Shown here piece after piece: positions 48,347 through 57,979 of a DNA stretch of 64,000 bases. Location of the stretch: NCBI GenBank assembly GCA_902595515.1, contig CACJQK010000001.1, positions 1 to 64,000 of the forward strand, written 5' to 3'. A model generated the notes under the pieces. It saw nothing but the letters and a program-made list of their open reading frames with translations. It searched no databases and was not told the DNA's origin. Position 1 is the first letter of the stretch; every line of letters starts with the position of its first letter. The DNA comes from an uncultured SAR116 cluster alpha proteobacterium. Its GTDB lineage: Bacteria; Pseudomonadota; Alphaproteobacteria; Puniceispirillales; Marisalimonadaceae. The position numbers were made by a program, and so were the translations under genes.

Positions 48347-49072
48347 ATGAATAATCAAGATTTAAAAAAATATAATTTTCATATTTTAATTATTGATGAT
48401 GATCAAAAAATTAGGCTTCTTCTGAAAAAGTTTTTGGAGAACAATGGTTTTAGAGTTTCAGATGCAGAAAATACTGATCAAGCAAAAAAAATTATGGAGA
48501 GTTTGGTCTTCGACTTGTTAGTAATTGATATTATGATGCCAGGACAAAATGGATTAGACTTTTTAAAAGAAATAAGACAAACAAACTCAATTCCATCATT
48601 GATGCTTACTGCTATGTCTAATCCTGAAGATAGACTTGACGGTCTTGAGTATGGCGCAGATGATTATATGACCAAACCTTTTGAACCTAGAGAATTATTA
48701 TTAAGGATTCAAAATATCCTAAAAAGACTAACCAAAAATATCAAGAATTTTGAAAATCAAGAGAATACAAGATTTGGTCCTTTTTCATTTAATCAAAAAT
48801 CTCTTAACTTATATAAAAACAATATACCTGTTCATTTGACCACTTCTGAGCAAAAGCTATTAAATTGCTTTTGCAAATCTCCAAACACTGCTTTTTCTAG
48901 GGATGATATAAATAATTCACTTGGTGGGAATATGGAAGCTAGATCAATAGATGTAGCCATAGCAAGAATAAGAAGAAAAATAGAAATTGATCAAAGGTAT
49001 CCTATATATTTACAAACAGTTCGTGGTATTGGCTGGATGCTGCAAACTCATGAAGAAGAATATGATGATTGA
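48347..49072 (+). CDS. OmpR-type response regulator
   Basis: A 241-aa regulator with a receiver domain ('ILIIDDDQKIRLLLKKFLEN', phospho-acceptor Asp in 'DLLVIDIMMPGQNGLDFLKE', Lys in 'DDYMTKPFEPRELLLRI') and an OmpR/PhoB winged-helix domain ('TRFGPFSFNQKSLNLY', 'SIDVAIARIRRKIEIDQRYP', 'IQTVRGIGWML'-like end). It is adjacent to an EnvZ-like kinase and probably forms a two-component system with it; no target gene is evident. Confidence 0.93.
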   Translation: MNNQDLKKYNFHILIIDDDQKIRLLLKKFLENNGFRVSDAENTDQAKKIMESLVFDLLVIDIMMPGQNGLDFLKEIRQTNSIPSLMLTAMSNPEDRLDGLEYGADDYMTKPFEPRELLLRIQNILKRLTKNIKNFENQENTRFGPFSFNQKSLNLYKNNIPVHLTTSEQKLLNCFCKSPNTAFSRDDINNSLGGNMEARSIDVAIARIRRKIEIDQRYPIYLQTVRGIGWMLQTHEEEYDD

Positions 49073-49088
49073 TAGTAAAGTATAGATT

Positions 49089-50399
49089 ATGAGATTGAGA
49101 GACATAACCCCAAAAAGTCTTTTTGGCAGAATGTTAGCCATTATTCTAATTCCAATAATTCTTGTTCAGGTTATTTCTGTGTCAATTTTTTATGAACGAC
49201 ACTGGGATTGGGTATCTAGGCATATGGCAAAAAATTTGTCTAAAGATCTAGGGTTGTTAATTGACGAACTTGGTAATGAACCTTCAAAAGATCAAAGGGC
49301 CTTATCAGCAGTTAGGGCAAGACAATACTTTAACATTATTTTTTATTGGTTAGAAGGAGGCATTTTAAAGCCTAACCAATCTTTCAATGCTAAATTTGAA
49401 AACTTCCGTAATTCTCTTCAATCAAGAATTAAAGAACCTTTCTATTTATCATCTATAGAAAACTCAAGTCAATTTTATGTGGATATTCAACTAGCTAATG
49501 GAATTGTAAGAATGCATATAAATAATAAGCGTTTATTTGTTCCTACAGGTATCACATTCATAATGTGGTCCATAGGTGCCTCCGTTATCTTATTTTCTAT
49601 TGCAATTATTTTTCTTAGAGGACAAGTTAGACCAATTTTAAGACTTGCAAATGCAGCTCGTCAGATAGGTTTTGGCAGAGAAGTTGATAATTATAATATT
49701 GAGGGTGCAACCGAAGTGAGAATAGCAGGAAGGGCCTTTCAAGCTATGAGACACAGAATTAATAAACAAATTTCTGAGAAAACCTCACTTCTTGCAGGTG
49801 TAAGCCATGATTTAAAAACTCCTTTGACTCGAATGAGACTACAATTAGCAGTTATGGAAGGGAAAAAGGAAATGAAAAAAGATTTTGAAAAAGAGTTAAT
49901 CGAATTAGAAGATATGATTGATGGTTATTTAGAGTTTGCTAGAAATGAAAGAGAAGAACAAATGGTAGATGCAAGTTTATTTAAATTACTTCAACAAGCA
50001 GCTAAGACATCTGATCCTACAGGTGAAAAAATCACTATTTCTGTTCCATCCGATAACATACCAATCTTTCCAATTCAAGTACAATCGATAAGAAGAGCAT
50101 TAATAAATTTATTTACAAATGCAATTAGATATGCCGGTAAAGCAAATGCTCAAATACAAATTTTTGACGATCATAGCGAAATAATAATTGACGATAATGG
50201 TCCTGGTATACCTAGAGACAAAAGAGATGAGGTAGTTTTACCATTTACCAGATTAGAAAATTCAAGAAATATAAAAACAGGAGGAACCGGACTTGGATTG
50301 TCAATAGCCAAAAATTCTGCGTTGAATCATGGAGGCGAATTAATTCTAGAAGATAGTCCACTTGGCGGGTTAAGAGTTAGACTTTTATTACCTTTATAA
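49089..50399 (+). CDS. EnvZ-like sensor histidine kinase
   Basis: A 436-aa inner-membrane kinase. It has an N-terminal membrane helix (about 14-34), a short periplasmic sensor region (about 35-155), a second membrane helix (about 156-177), HAMP ('PILRLANAARQIGFG'), the phospho-acceptor His in 'LLAGVSHDLKTPLTRMRLQL' and an ATPase domain ('NLFTNAIRYAGKANAQIQIF', 'IDDNGPGIPRDKRDEVVLPF', 'TGLGLSIAKNSALNHGGEL'). This resembles the conserved alphaproteobacterial EnvZ-type kinase. It starts 17 bp after the response regulator and ends 4 bp from a convergent TetR-like gene. Confidence 0.93.
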   Translation: MRLRDITPKSLFGRMLAIILIPIILVQVISVSIFYERHWDWVSRHMAKNLSKDLGLLIDELGNEPSKDQRALSAVRARQYFNIIFYWLEGGILKPNQSFNAKFENFRNSLQSRIKEPFYLSSIENSSQFYVDIQLANGIVRMHINNKRLFVPTGITFIMWSIGASVILFSIAIIFLRGQVRPILRLANAARQIGFGREVDNYNIEGATEVRIAGRAFQAMRHRINKQISEKTSLLAGVSHDLKTPLTRMRLQLAVMEGKKEMKKDFEKELIELEDMIDGYLEFARNEREEQMVDASLFKLLQQAAKTSDPTGEKITISVPSDNIPIFPIQVQSIRRALINLFTNAIRYAGKANAQIQIFDDHSEIIIDDNGPGIPRDKRDEVVLPFTRLENSRNIKTGGTGLGLSIAKNSALNHGGELILEDSPLGGLRVRLLLPL

Positions 50400-50403
50400 A
50401 AGA

Positions 50404-51015
50404 TTATTTATTTTTTATTATGCCCACAAAGATACCTAAATCTTGCATATCACTTAAATATTTATCTAAATGCCTAATCACTGAATCTAAATCTTTATTT
50501 TCAACTTTTAAAAATTTTTCAAGACATTTTGTAAACACAAAATTTAAAGCTAGAGATTTTAAAGTTTTAATTCCACAATTCTGGTCTTCCTCGATTAAAT
50601 TTAAAAGGTTAGAAGAAAAATTATAATTCTCTCTAAAAAGGTTAAAGAAAACTTTGGCTCTTTGCTTTGAGTTTTGACTCAAAATTTTAAACGATTCTTT
50701 ATATTTCATGTATTTCTCAAATCTTAATGAGAAGCCCTCTAGAATTTTGTCATAAGTTGTTGAAATAGTGTCATCAACAATATCAGCTTTTAATTCATTC
50801 AAAACTTCTTTATCAAGTTTTGATATAAGAATTTTCAAGAAAAAAATTCTATTATCAATTAAATTATCAGAAACTATTCTATTTACTTCTTCTATAGAAA
50901 TTTTGGTTACCTTAGAAAGTTGTTCTAAGTCTACTTGTGAAGTCATATTTTTTTCTAAAATTGAAAAATAAGCATCACATAATTTCCATTCTAAATTATT
51001 ATTATCTGTATTCAT
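50404..51015 (-). CDS. TetR/AcrR-like regulator
   Basis: A 203-aa all-helical protein. The N-terminal part ('LEQLSKVTKISIEEVNRIVS' then 'NRIFFLKILISKL') fits a TetR-type HTH, and the rest is a divergent helical domain. A TetR-like gene often lies next to proC in alphaproteobacteria, which supports this. Ligand and targets are unknown. It sits 10 bp after proC on the minus strand. Confidence 0.6.
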   Translation of the reverse strand: MNTDNNNLEWKLCDAYFSILEKNMTSQVDLEQLSKVTKISIEEVNRIVSDNLIDNRIFFLKILISKLDKEVLNELKADIVDDTISTTYDKILEGFSLRFEKYMKYKESFKILSQNSKQRAKVFFNLFRENYNFSSNLLNLIEEDQNCGIKTLKSLALNFVFTKCLEKFLKVENKDLDSVIRHLDKYLSDMQDLGIFVGIIKNK

Positions 51016-51024
51016 ATTTTATGT

Positions 51025-51849
51025 TTATCCATCAAAATTTAACTCTTTGGCTCTTTTTATGGCATTATTGATCGTTGAATTAAGTAAAGGATATAACCCA
51101 TTTTTTTGGGATTCAAGTACTAGTAACCCCGCTTCAGTAGTTCCACCAGGACTTGTAACGTTCTCTTTTAGTGTTTTTGGATCAATATTAGACGATTCAA
51201 CCAACCTTGCGGATCCTATCAAGGTTTCTTTTGCTAAAGTTTTTGCGTCTTTTATTGTAAATCCTTGATCGATAGCTATTTGATAAAGCACTTCAATTAA
51301 ATAAAAAATATAACCAGGTCCCGAACCAGATATTGCTGTTACATTGTCAATCAGATTTTCATTATTTAAATAAATTGTCTTACTAAACGCAGATAACAAT
51401 GTATAGACATCTTTTTCTTCCTCATCACTTAAATTTTTGCTTTCACAGTAACCAGTTACACCTAATCCGATAGAGGCTGGTAAATTTGGCATTGCTCTAA
51501 CTATTTTAATATCTTTATTAATTTTCTTCCTGAACCAAGAAAACGACAGACCGGCAGCAATAGAAATAAAAACTATTTCTAAATAGTTGACCTTGGAAAA
51601 ATGCTTAACAGTTTCTTCCATTTGCTGTGGTTTAACAGCAAGAAAAACAATATGAAATTTTTTTGAATTTTCACATTCATTAAAAAAATCAATATTTTCG
51701 TAAGCCTTAAAGCCATCCTTTATAGCATTTTTTCTCAGAGAATACTCTTTTTCAATTATAAAAAAATTAAGTTCTATTTTTTTAAGGATCCATCCCCTTG
51801 CAATAGATGAACCCATCTTTCCATAACCAAATAAAAGTACGTTTTTCAT
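51025..51849 (-). CDS. proC: Pyrroline-5-carboxylate reductase
   Basis: Last step of proline synthesis. The 274-aa protein has an N-terminal Rossmann motif 'LLFGYGKMGSSIARGW', 'VFLAVKPQQMEETVKHFS', 'VRAMPNLPASIGLGVTGYCE', and the C-terminal signature 'NVTSPGGTTEAGLLVLE' with 'AISGSGPGYIFYLIEVL'. The TetR-like gene follows after 9 bp; the YbjN gene precedes it by 38 bp. Confidence 0.95.
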   Translation of the reverse strand: MKNVLLFGYGKMGSSIARGWILKKIELNFFIIEKEYSLRKNAIKDGFKAYENIDFFNECENSKKFHIVFLAVKPQQMEETVKHFSKVNYLEIVFISIAAGLSFSWFRKKINKDIKIVRAMPNLPASIGLGVTGYCESKNLSDEEEKDVYTLLSAFSKTIYLNNENLIDNVTAISGSGPGYIFYLIEVLYQIAIDQGFTIKDAKTLAKETLIGSARLVESSNIDPKTLKENVTSPGGTTEAGLLVLESQKNGLYPLLNSTINNAIKRAKELNFDG

Positions 51850-51887
51850 GCAATCCCTATTAATTTTTTTATTTTAAATTTAAATTT

Positions 51888-52376
51888 TCATGAATGGCCT
51901 TCATTTTTCAAAAATAATAATTCTAACAAGCTACCTTTAATTTGTTGTCCATAAACTAAGTTATGGACACCTGAAACAAAATTATGAAATAAACTTTTAG
52001 TTAAATCTAATTTAATTTTTAAAAATTCTTGAAGGTTTCTTTCATTTAACATTACAGAGTCAAATGAAATTAAATTATATTTTATTTTTCTAACTTTAAA
52101 GTCAAAAACAAAAAAACCTTCATCAGTATTTTGATTTGCAACATTGACTAAAATTAGTAACTTATTTAACTTAATATTGGAAATATTAAAATTTAAAGTA
52201 AACTGAAAATAAATCTTATCATTGTAATTAAAAATATTTAAATAATAGTCCGCTAGTTCTCCAACAAAAGAAAAATTATATTTTTTTTTTGCATCATTAT
52301 TTATTATCCAATCATATTTGTAGAATATATTTGAAATTTGTGGAGAAAAAATTATTTTTTTTAATTCTTCAGTCAT
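51888..52376 (-). CDS. YbjN domain-containing protein
   Basis: A 162-aa protein with the YbjN layout: 'YNFSFVGELADYYLNIFNYN', 'NKLLILVNVANQNTDEGFFV' and 'KYNLISFDSVMLNERNLQEF', resembling a secretion-chaperone-like fold. YbjN genes are commonly upstream of proC in alphaproteobacteria. Function is unknown in this lineage; in E. coli YbjN affects stress and motility phenotypes. Confidence 0.75.
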   Translation of the reverse strand: MTEELKKIIFSPQISNIFYKYDWIINNDAKKKYNFSFVGELADYYLNIFNYNDKIYFQFTLNFNISNIKLNKLLILVNVANQNTDEGFFVFDFKVRKIKYNLISFDSVMLNERNLQEFLKIKLDLTKSLFHNFVSGVHNLVYGQQIKGSLLELLFLKNEGHS

Positions 52377-52449
52377 ATTATCTATATATAGTATGAAGTT
52401 TGTTGTTTTAAAAAATTATATACTATATGTTGACAAATAAAACTAGAAG

Positions 52450-52713
52450 TTAATTTTTCTTTTTAGAAATTACTTTTGTTTTATCTTTATTCTTTAATTT
52501 TGTTTTTAATAAAATAAATTCTGAATTAAGTTTTTCGTGTCTATCAACTAATGCTTCGAAATCCTCACGATTAACAATACCTTGAGAGTTAATAAATTTT
52601 TCAAATCTACTTTTTATAATGTTATCAATTTCAGTTTTTAAATCAGCAAAAGTGGAAAGTGCCCCAGTAATTATGGATGCCGTATCCTTCAAAAAAAATT
52701 TACTATTTTTCAT
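52450..52713 (-). CDS. ubiK: Ubiquinone biosynthesis accessory factor UbiK (BMFP)
   Basis: An 87-aa membrane-fusogenic/accessory protein with a coiled-coil C-terminus ('VNREDFEALVDRHEKLNSEF') and a basic Lys-rich tail ('KNKDKTKVISKKKN'). The pattern, with 'TDLKTEIDNIIKSRFEKF'-like N-terminal helix, matches the YqiC/UbiK family that assists late ubiquinone steps with UbiJ. It is divergent from lgt, as in other alphaproteobacteria. Confidence 0.8.
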   Translation of the reverse strand: MKNSKFFLKDTASIITGALSTFADLKTEIDNIIKSRFEKFINSQGIVNREDFEALVDRHEKLNSEFILLKTKLKNKDKTKVISKKKN

Positions 52714-52806
52714 ATAATTTCCTTATAATTGAACTTTATATATCTAATATTAGTTTATTATAAGATATTTTTATTAATTGTTAAAATCATATTGTAGTTG
52801 TTTAAA

Positions 52807-53601
52807 ATGTTTCAATTTCCAAATATAAATCCAATAGCTATAGATTTAGGATTAATTAAAATTAGTTGGTATGCTCTTTCATATGTTATGGGCATTTTAT
52901 TAAGTTGGTATTTTATACTAAAAATAATCAAAGTAAAAAAAATTGATATTTGTAATAAAATAATAAGTGACCTAATTAGTAATTGTATGATTGGAATTAT
53001 ATTAGGTGGGAGACTAGGTTATGTAATATTCTATAATCCTGAATATTATTTAAATAATTTGTGGGATATTTTAAAAATATGGAATGGTGGCATGTCATTT
53101 CATGGAGGTTTAATTGGCGTGATACTAGCTATCATTTATTCTAGTAAAACTTCAAAAATTCCAATAACTATTTTTTCTGATCTAATCTCGATAGTTTCCC
53201 CAATTGGTCTTTTTTTTGGAAGAATAGCAAATTTTATCAATGGTGAACTTTTTGGAAGAGTAACTAATCATCATTTTGGTATGGTATTTCCAAATGGTGG
53301 AAGTCTTCCTAGACACCCTAGTCAATTATATGAGGCTATTTTTGAAGGATTGATTTTATTTTTGATTATGATTTTATTAATGAATAGATCTGATATTTTT
53401 CAAAAGAAGGGGTGTTTGACTGCGTCATTTATATTTTTATATGGAATTTTTAGGTTTTCTATAGAATATTTTAGAGAACCTGATGAACACATTGGTTTAT
53501 TTTATTTCAACTTTTCAATGGGACAAATTTTATCATTACCAATGATAATTTGCGGTTTATATTTCATAATTATTTTTTTTAATAAAAAAATAAATTATTA
53601 A
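52807..53601 (+). CDS. lgt: Prolipoprotein diacylglyceryl transferase
   Basis: Transfers diacylglycerol from phosphatidylglycerol to lipobox cysteines. A polytopic protein with 'WNGGMSFHGGLIGVILA', the Lgt signature 'GRIANFINGELFGR' and 'PRHPSQLYEAIFEGL', and 'GIFRFSIEYFREPD'. Start is at the ATG at 52807 (264 aa, 'MFQFPNINPIAIDLG'), not the TTG three codons earlier, from family alignment. No clear Shine-Dalgarno is visible. Confidence 0.95.
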   Translation: MFQFPNINPIAIDLGLIKISWYALSYVMGILLSWYFILKIIKVKKIDICNKIISDLISNCMIGIILGGRLGYVIFYNPEYYLNNLWDILKIWNGGMSFHGGLIGVILAIIYSSKTSKIPITIFSDLISIVSPIGLFFGRIANFINGELFGRVTNHHFGMVFPNGGSLPRHPSQLYEAIFEGLILFLIMILLMNRSDIFQKKGCLTASFIFLYGIFRFSIEYFREPDEHIGLFYFNFSMGQILSLPMIICGLYFIIIFFNKKINY

Positions 53602-53629
53602 TTTAATTTTCACTTTATATAATAAAGAA

Positions 53630-54421
53630 ATGTTAATAATGACTACAAAAAAAATACATCATCCGAAATTAGAATTTAATGATGTTAGTTATGGATTTTT
53701 TACAAAAAAAGGTGGGTACTCTAAATTTCCTTATGATTCGCTTAATTGTAGTTTTAACGTAGGGGATGATGAGTCTAATGTTAATGAAAATTTAAAATTA
53801 GTATGTAATGAACTAAAATTAGAAAAATTAATAAAATTAAATCAAATTCATTCATCTAAAGTTTTTGTAGTTAATAGTAAAGATGACCAAATTAATAATA
53901 TTGCTGGAGATGGATTAGTAACAAAATTAAAGGGTATTGGATTATCAATCTTAGGTGCTGATTGTGCACCAATTTTATTTTATGACAAAAGTTCAAAAAT
54001 TATTGGTGCCTGTCATGCTGGTTGGCGAGGAGCAATTAGCGGAATCATTGAAGCTACAGTTAGTAGTATGGAAGATCTAGGGGCAAGACGAAATAATGTT
54101 ATTTCTATAATAGGGCCTACAATTCAAAAAGAATCTTATGAAATTAAAAAAGATGTGGTCTTACTAGTAAAAGAAACTAAATTTTACAAAAAAAATCATT
54201 CTATATTGTTTCAAGTAAATAAGAACAAGTATCTATTTGATCTACCTTTGCTGATTAAGGAAAGTTTAAAATATTCAGGAATTAATAATTTTGGGGACAT
54301 TTATATGAACACTTACGAAAAATCTGATTTGTTCTTTAGTCATAGAAAATCAAGTCAAAAAAATTTTCCTAAGCAAGCTATAACTGGTAGACATATCTCT
54401 GTAATAGGATTGATTAGTTAA
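53630..54421 (+). CDS. pgeF: Peptidoglycan editing factor PgeF (polyphenol oxidase/YfiH family)
   Basis: A cytoplasmic amidase that removes mis-incorporated L-Ser from peptidoglycan precursors in E. coli; older annotations call it laccase. The 263-aa protein has 'GFFTKKGGYSKFPYDSLNCS', metal-binding His/Cys in 'LNQIHSSKVF', 'LGADCAPILF' and 'ACHAGWRGAISGI'. An in-frame ATG 9 bp later is an alternative start. It follows lgt by 28 bp. Confidence 0.92.
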   Translation: MLIMTTKKIHHPKLEFNDVSYGFFTKKGGYSKFPYDSLNCSFNVGDDESNVNENLKLVCNELKLEKLIKLNQIHSSKVFVVNSKDDQINNIAGDGLVTKLKGIGLSILGADCAPILFYDKSSKIIGACHAGWRGAISGIIEATVSSMEDLGARRNNVISIIGPTIQKESYEIKKDVVLLVKETKFYKKNHSILFQVNKNKYLFDLPLLIKESLKYSGINNFGDIYMNTYEKSDLFFSHRKSSQKNFPKQAITGRHISVIGLIS

Positions 54422-54568
54422 CAAAATGCCACATTTAATAATTTTTTCGTTTGTTATGTTTTTAGGTTTATTTCTTTTATTATTTATATAAACAAACTCA
54501 ATTTTTTCTTGCTATAACTTTAACTAGACTGCTATTAAATATCTTAAATTATTTTGGGAAAATATTTA

Positions 54569-55501
54569 ATGAAAATACTGTCTTGCAACTCAAATATTAA
54601 TTTAGCAGAAAGTATTTCCCAAACACTTAATACAAGACTTGTAAAAGCAGAAGTTAAAAGATTCTCTGATATGGAAGTTTTTGTTGAAGTTCAAGAAAAT
54701 GTTAGAGGTGAGGATATGTTTGTTGTGCAATCTACTTCTTACCCAGCAAATGATAATTTAATGGAATTACTAGTTTCCCTAGATGCACTTAGAAGAGCAA
54801 GTGCTAGAAGAATAACAGCTGTTATTCCATACTATGGATATGCTAGACAAGATAGGAAATCTGGTCCAAGAACACCAATTTCTGCAAAATTAGTTGCCAA
54901 TCTAATAACTAAAGCAGGAGCTGATAGAATTCTTACGATGGATCTTCATGCAGGTCAAATACAAGGATTTTTTGATATACCTACTGATAACTTATTTGCA
55001 GCTCCAGTTTTTGTCAAAGATATAGAAGAGGAATATAAGAATAAACCTGTAGTTATAGTTTCTCCAGATATAGGTGGCGTTGTAAGAGCTAGGGCTTATG
55101 CTAGGCGAATCAATTCTAATTTAGCCATTATTGATAAAAGAAGAGAAAAACCTGGATCATCTGAAGTTATGAATATTATTGGAGATGTGTCTAATCAACA
55201 CTGTATCATAGTAGATGACATAATTGATTCTGGAGGTACAATATGCAATGCCGCGCGAGCGCTTATGGACGTAGGCGCAATTAGTGTAGATGCATACGTT
55301 ACTCATGGCGTTCTATCTGGCTCTGCAGTAAGTAATATCTCTAATTCTCCTTTGAGTTCTCTTGTAACGACAAACTCAATTAAAGCGACTGAAGCAGTAA
55401 ATATGTCTAATAATATAAGGCAAATCTCCATTGCCCCCATAATTGGGGAAGCCATACGTAGAGTTCATATGGAACAATCTGTTTCTAGTCTTTTTGAATA
55501 G
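54569..55501 (+). CDS. prs: Ribose-phosphate pyrophosphokinase
   Basis: Makes PRPP for nucleotide, His and Trp synthesis. The product contains '[20 protein letters not shown]', '[20 protein letters not shown]' and the PRPP-binding '[20 protein letters not shown]'. The track starts at a TTG that overlaps the Shine-Dalgarno; the ATG at 54569 has GGGAA about 8 nt upstream and gives 310 aa, the normal length. It is followed by rplY, pth and ychF in a typical alphaproteobacterial order. Confidence 0.97.
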   Translation: MKILSCNSNINLAESISQTLNTRLVKAEVKRFSDMEVFVEVQENVRGEDMFVVQSTSYPANDNLMELLVSLDALRRASARRITAVIPYYGYARQDRKSGPRTPISAKLVANLITKAGADRILTMDLHAGQIQGFFDIPTDNLFAAPVFVKDIEEEYKNKPVVIVSPDIGGVVRARAYARRINSNLAIIDKRREKPGSSEVMNIIGDVSNQHCIIVDDIIDSGGTICNAARALMDVGAISVDAYVTHGVLSGSAVSNISNSPLSSLVTTNSIKATEAVNMSNNIRQISIAPIIGEAIRRVHMEQSVSSLFE

Positions 55502-55599
55502 ATTTACATTATTTACTTTAATTTTTTTTATTAAAAGGTTATGTATGCTGTATTCTTTTGCACCCCTGGAGGCGAAAGAGAATTTTAAGGAGAAAATTA

Positions 55600-56250
55600 A
55601 TGCAAACTATTGATATTAAAGCTGAAGCTCGTAGTGAGGTTGGTAAGGGGTCTGCCAGAGCAGCAAGGCGTGCAGGTTTAGTTCCTGCAGTTATTTATGG
55701 TAATAAACAATCACCAATCCCTATTACATTAGATGCCAACAAATGGCGTCAGCTAATGCATAAGCCTGGTATATTTAGTCAATTAATGAATATTGAAGTT
55801 AATAATGAGACACATTTCGTATTGCCTCGTGATATTCAACAACACCCAGTTTCAGAAGAGGCTGAGCATGTTGATTTTCTAAGAGTTACAGAAAATGCTA
55901 CAGTTGCTGTAGGAATTAATGTTGAATTCTTAAATGAAGACAAATGTACAGGTTTGAAACTAGGTGGAGTGCTTAACGTTGTTAGAGCACAGGTTGAATT
56001 GAATTGTCCTGCTATTTCTATTCCTGAAAAAATAACAGTGGATTTAGAAGGTCTTAATGTTGGGCATACTATTCATATTAGTGCAATTAAACTTCCTGAT
56101 GGTTGTACGCCAACTATAACAGATAGAGATTTTACTGTTGCTACTATTGCTGCACCAAGAGGTGGTTTAGGCGATTCCGAAGAAGAGGAAGAAACTGGAA
56201 CAACTGATGAAACTTCTGAAGATACTGATGAAGATAAAAATGATAGTTAA
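55600..56250 (+). CDS. rplY: 50S ribosomal protein L25/general stress protein Ctc
   Basis: Binds 5S rRNA. An N-terminal L25 domain ('IDIKAEARSEVGKGSARAAR', 'PAVIYGNKQSPIPI') is followed by the TL5/Ctc beta domain ('GLKLGGVLNVVRAQVELNCP') and a very acidic C-terminal tail rich in Glu, Asp and Thr. The true start is the ATG at 55600 (216 aa), preceded by AAGGAG with 7-nt spacing; the track adds 14 spurious codons. Confidence 0.96.
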   Translation: MQTIDIKAEARSEVGKGSARAARRAGLVPAVIYGNKQSPIPITLDANKWRQLMHKPGIFSQLMNIEVNNETHFVLPRDIQQHPVSEEAEHVDFLRVTENATVAVGINVEFLNEDKCTGLKLGGVLNVVRAQVELNCPAISIPEKITVDLEGLNVGHTIHISAIKLPDGCTPTITDRDFTVATIAAPRGGLGDSEEEEETGTTDETSEDTDEDKNDS

Positions 56251-56287
56251 AAACATTATTAAAAAAAATTGAGTTTTAACTTTTGAA

Positions 56288-56860
56288 ATGTTTTTAATAG
56301 TTGGTTTAGGTAATCCTGGTATATTTTACAGAAATAATAGGCATAATATTGGTTATAAAATTATAGACAATATCAGAGAAGTGTATGATTTTCCTGAATT
56401 CTCAAAAAAATTTAAATCTGAATTTTCTAAATCTGAGTTAAACAAAAACATATTGTTTTTACTTAAACCAACTACATACATGAATAATTCAGGTATAGCC
56501 CTAAAAGAAATTAAAAGCTTTTACAATATTGATATAAATAATATCTATGTAATACATGATGAGATAGACCTAGATCAAGGGCGTGTTAAAGTAAAAAATG
56601 GGGGGGGTCATAATGGACACAATGGCCTGAAGAATATAGATAAAATGATTGGTAAAAACTATAACAGAGTTAGGGTTGGGGTATCTCGACCATCAAAAAT
56701 ATATGAAGAAAATATTGATGAAAACATATCAAATTGGGTGCTTTCTGACTTCACATCTAATGAAAAAGATAAATGGCTTGATAACACAATTAATTACGTT
56801 TCTGAAATGGTTATATCTTTAATTAATAGTAAAAATGGTTTTTGTGGTAAAAATGTGTAG
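56288..56860 (+). CDS. pth: Peptidyl-tRNA hydrolase
   Basis: Recycles tRNA from stalled peptidyl-tRNA. The 190-aa protein has 'LIVGLGNPGIFYRNNRHNIG' (catalytic His in RHNIG), 'LLKPTTYMNNSGIAL', 'IHDEIDLDQGRVKVKNGGGH' and 'RVRVGVSRP'. Order rplY-pth-ychF is conserved. A run of seven G within 'GGGH' codons is notable in this AT-rich genome but keeps the frame. Confidence 0.96.
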   Translation: MFLIVGLGNPGIFYRNNRHNIGYKIIDNIREVYDFPEFSKKFKSEFSKSELNKNILFLLKPTTYMNNSGIALKEIKSFYNIDINNIYVIHDEIDLDQGRVKVKNGGGHNGHNGLKNIDKMIGKNYNRVRVGVSRPSKIYEENIDENISNWVLSDFTSNEKDKWLDNTINYVSEMVISLINSKNGFCGKNV

Positions 56861-56868
56861 GTGCATAA

Positions 56869-57966
56869 ATGGGTTTTAAATGTGGCATTGTAGGCTTACC
56901 AAATGTAGGGAAATCTACCTTATTTAATGCTCTGACAGAAACCTCATCAGCAGAGGCTGCAAATTATCCTTTTTGTACGATTGAACCTAATTCTGGCATT
57001 GTATCAGTTCCTGATAAAAGATTAAATTTACTCTCTAATTTAGCTAAATCTCAAAAAACTATTCCTGCACAGATGCAATTTGTAGATATTGCTGGACTTG
57101 TAAGTGGTGCTAGTAAAGGGGAAGGATTAGGGAATAAATTTTTATCTCATATAAGAGAAGTTGATGCAATTATACATGTGGTTAGATGCTTTGAAAATAC
57201 CGACATAACACATGTAGATAATACAATAAACCCTATAAGAGATACAGAAACCATAGATACTGAATTAATGTTAGCTGATTTAGAAAGTTTAGAAAGACAA
57301 ACTCAAAATTTGTTAAAAAAAGCAAAATCAAATGATATAGACGCTAAAAATGATTTAGTACTAATGAGAAAATTAATTGAATTTTTATCTGATGGCATTC
57401 AACTTCGTTTGGCAAAATTAACGGATGTAGAAAAGAAAAGAATAAAAACTTTTAATCTACTCACATCAAAGCCAGTTCTTTATGCATGCAACGTAAGTGA
57501 AGATGATGCCTCCGATGGAAATAACTTTACTAAAAAAATATTTAATAAAGCTAAAACTGAAAACTGTGATGCTATAATAATTTCAGGTTCTATAGAATCT
57601 GAAATCGCAATTTTAGAAGAAACTGAAAAGAAAGAATTTCTCAAAGATTTAAATTTGGAAGAGTCTGGACTGAACAGATTAATAAGAACAGGATTCAGCC
57701 TTCTTGATCTAATCACATTTTTTACAGTTGGGCCAAAAGAAACAAGAGCATGGACAATAAAAAACAACTCAACTGCACCAGAAGCTGCCGGTATAATTCA
57801 TACAGATTTTCAAAAGGGATTTATTCGCGCCGAAACAATATCTTATGATGATTATTTAAGTTACAAAAGCGAGCAAGCAGCAAAAGATGCTGGACGTATG
57901 AGAGTCGAGGGTGCAGATTATATAGTTAAAGATGGAGATGTATTTCATTTTAGATTTAATGTTTGA
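56869..57966 (+). CDS. ychF: Redox-regulated ATPase/GTPase YchF
   Basis: Obg-family P-loop protein that binds ribosomes and prefers ATP. The 365-aa protein shows G1 'GIVGLPNVGKSTLFNALTET', G3 'VDIAGLVSGASKGEGLGNKF', the YchF-specific 'HVVRCFENTDITHVDNTINP' and a C-terminal TGS domain ('FTVGPKETRAWTI', 'RVEGADYIVKDGDVFHFRFN'). It starts 8 bp after pth. Confidence 0.97.
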   Translation: MGFKCGIVGLPNVGKSTLFNALTETSSAEAANYPFCTIEPNSGIVSVPDKRLNLLSNLAKSQKTIPAQMQFVDIAGLVSGASKGEGLGNKFLSHIREVDAIIHVVRCFENTDITHVDNTINPIRDTETIDTELMLADLESLERQTQNLLKKAKSNDIDAKNDLVLMRKLIEFLSDGIQLRLAKLTDVEKKRIKTFNLLTSKPVLYACNVSEDDASDGNNFTKKIFNKAKTENCDAIIISGSIESEIAILEETEKKEFLKDLNLEESGLNRLIRTGFSLLDLITFFTVGPKETRAWTIKNNSTAPEAAGIIHTDFQKGFIRAETISYDDYLSYKSEQAAKDAGRMRVEGADYIVKDGDVFHFRFNV

Positions 57967-57979
57967 TTGGAGCTAAGTT

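Noticed and set aside
56596-56612. Run of G in pth as a frameshift site
   Set aside because: The reading frame continues correctly into the conserved GGGHNGHNG motif, so the run is simply glycine codons.
57480-57767. 95-aa ORF antisense to ychF, and similar shadows over carB, petC, ilvE, rplY flanks
   Set aside because: They have no Shine-Dalgarno sequences or recognisable families and lie wholly within strong conserved genes on the other strand.
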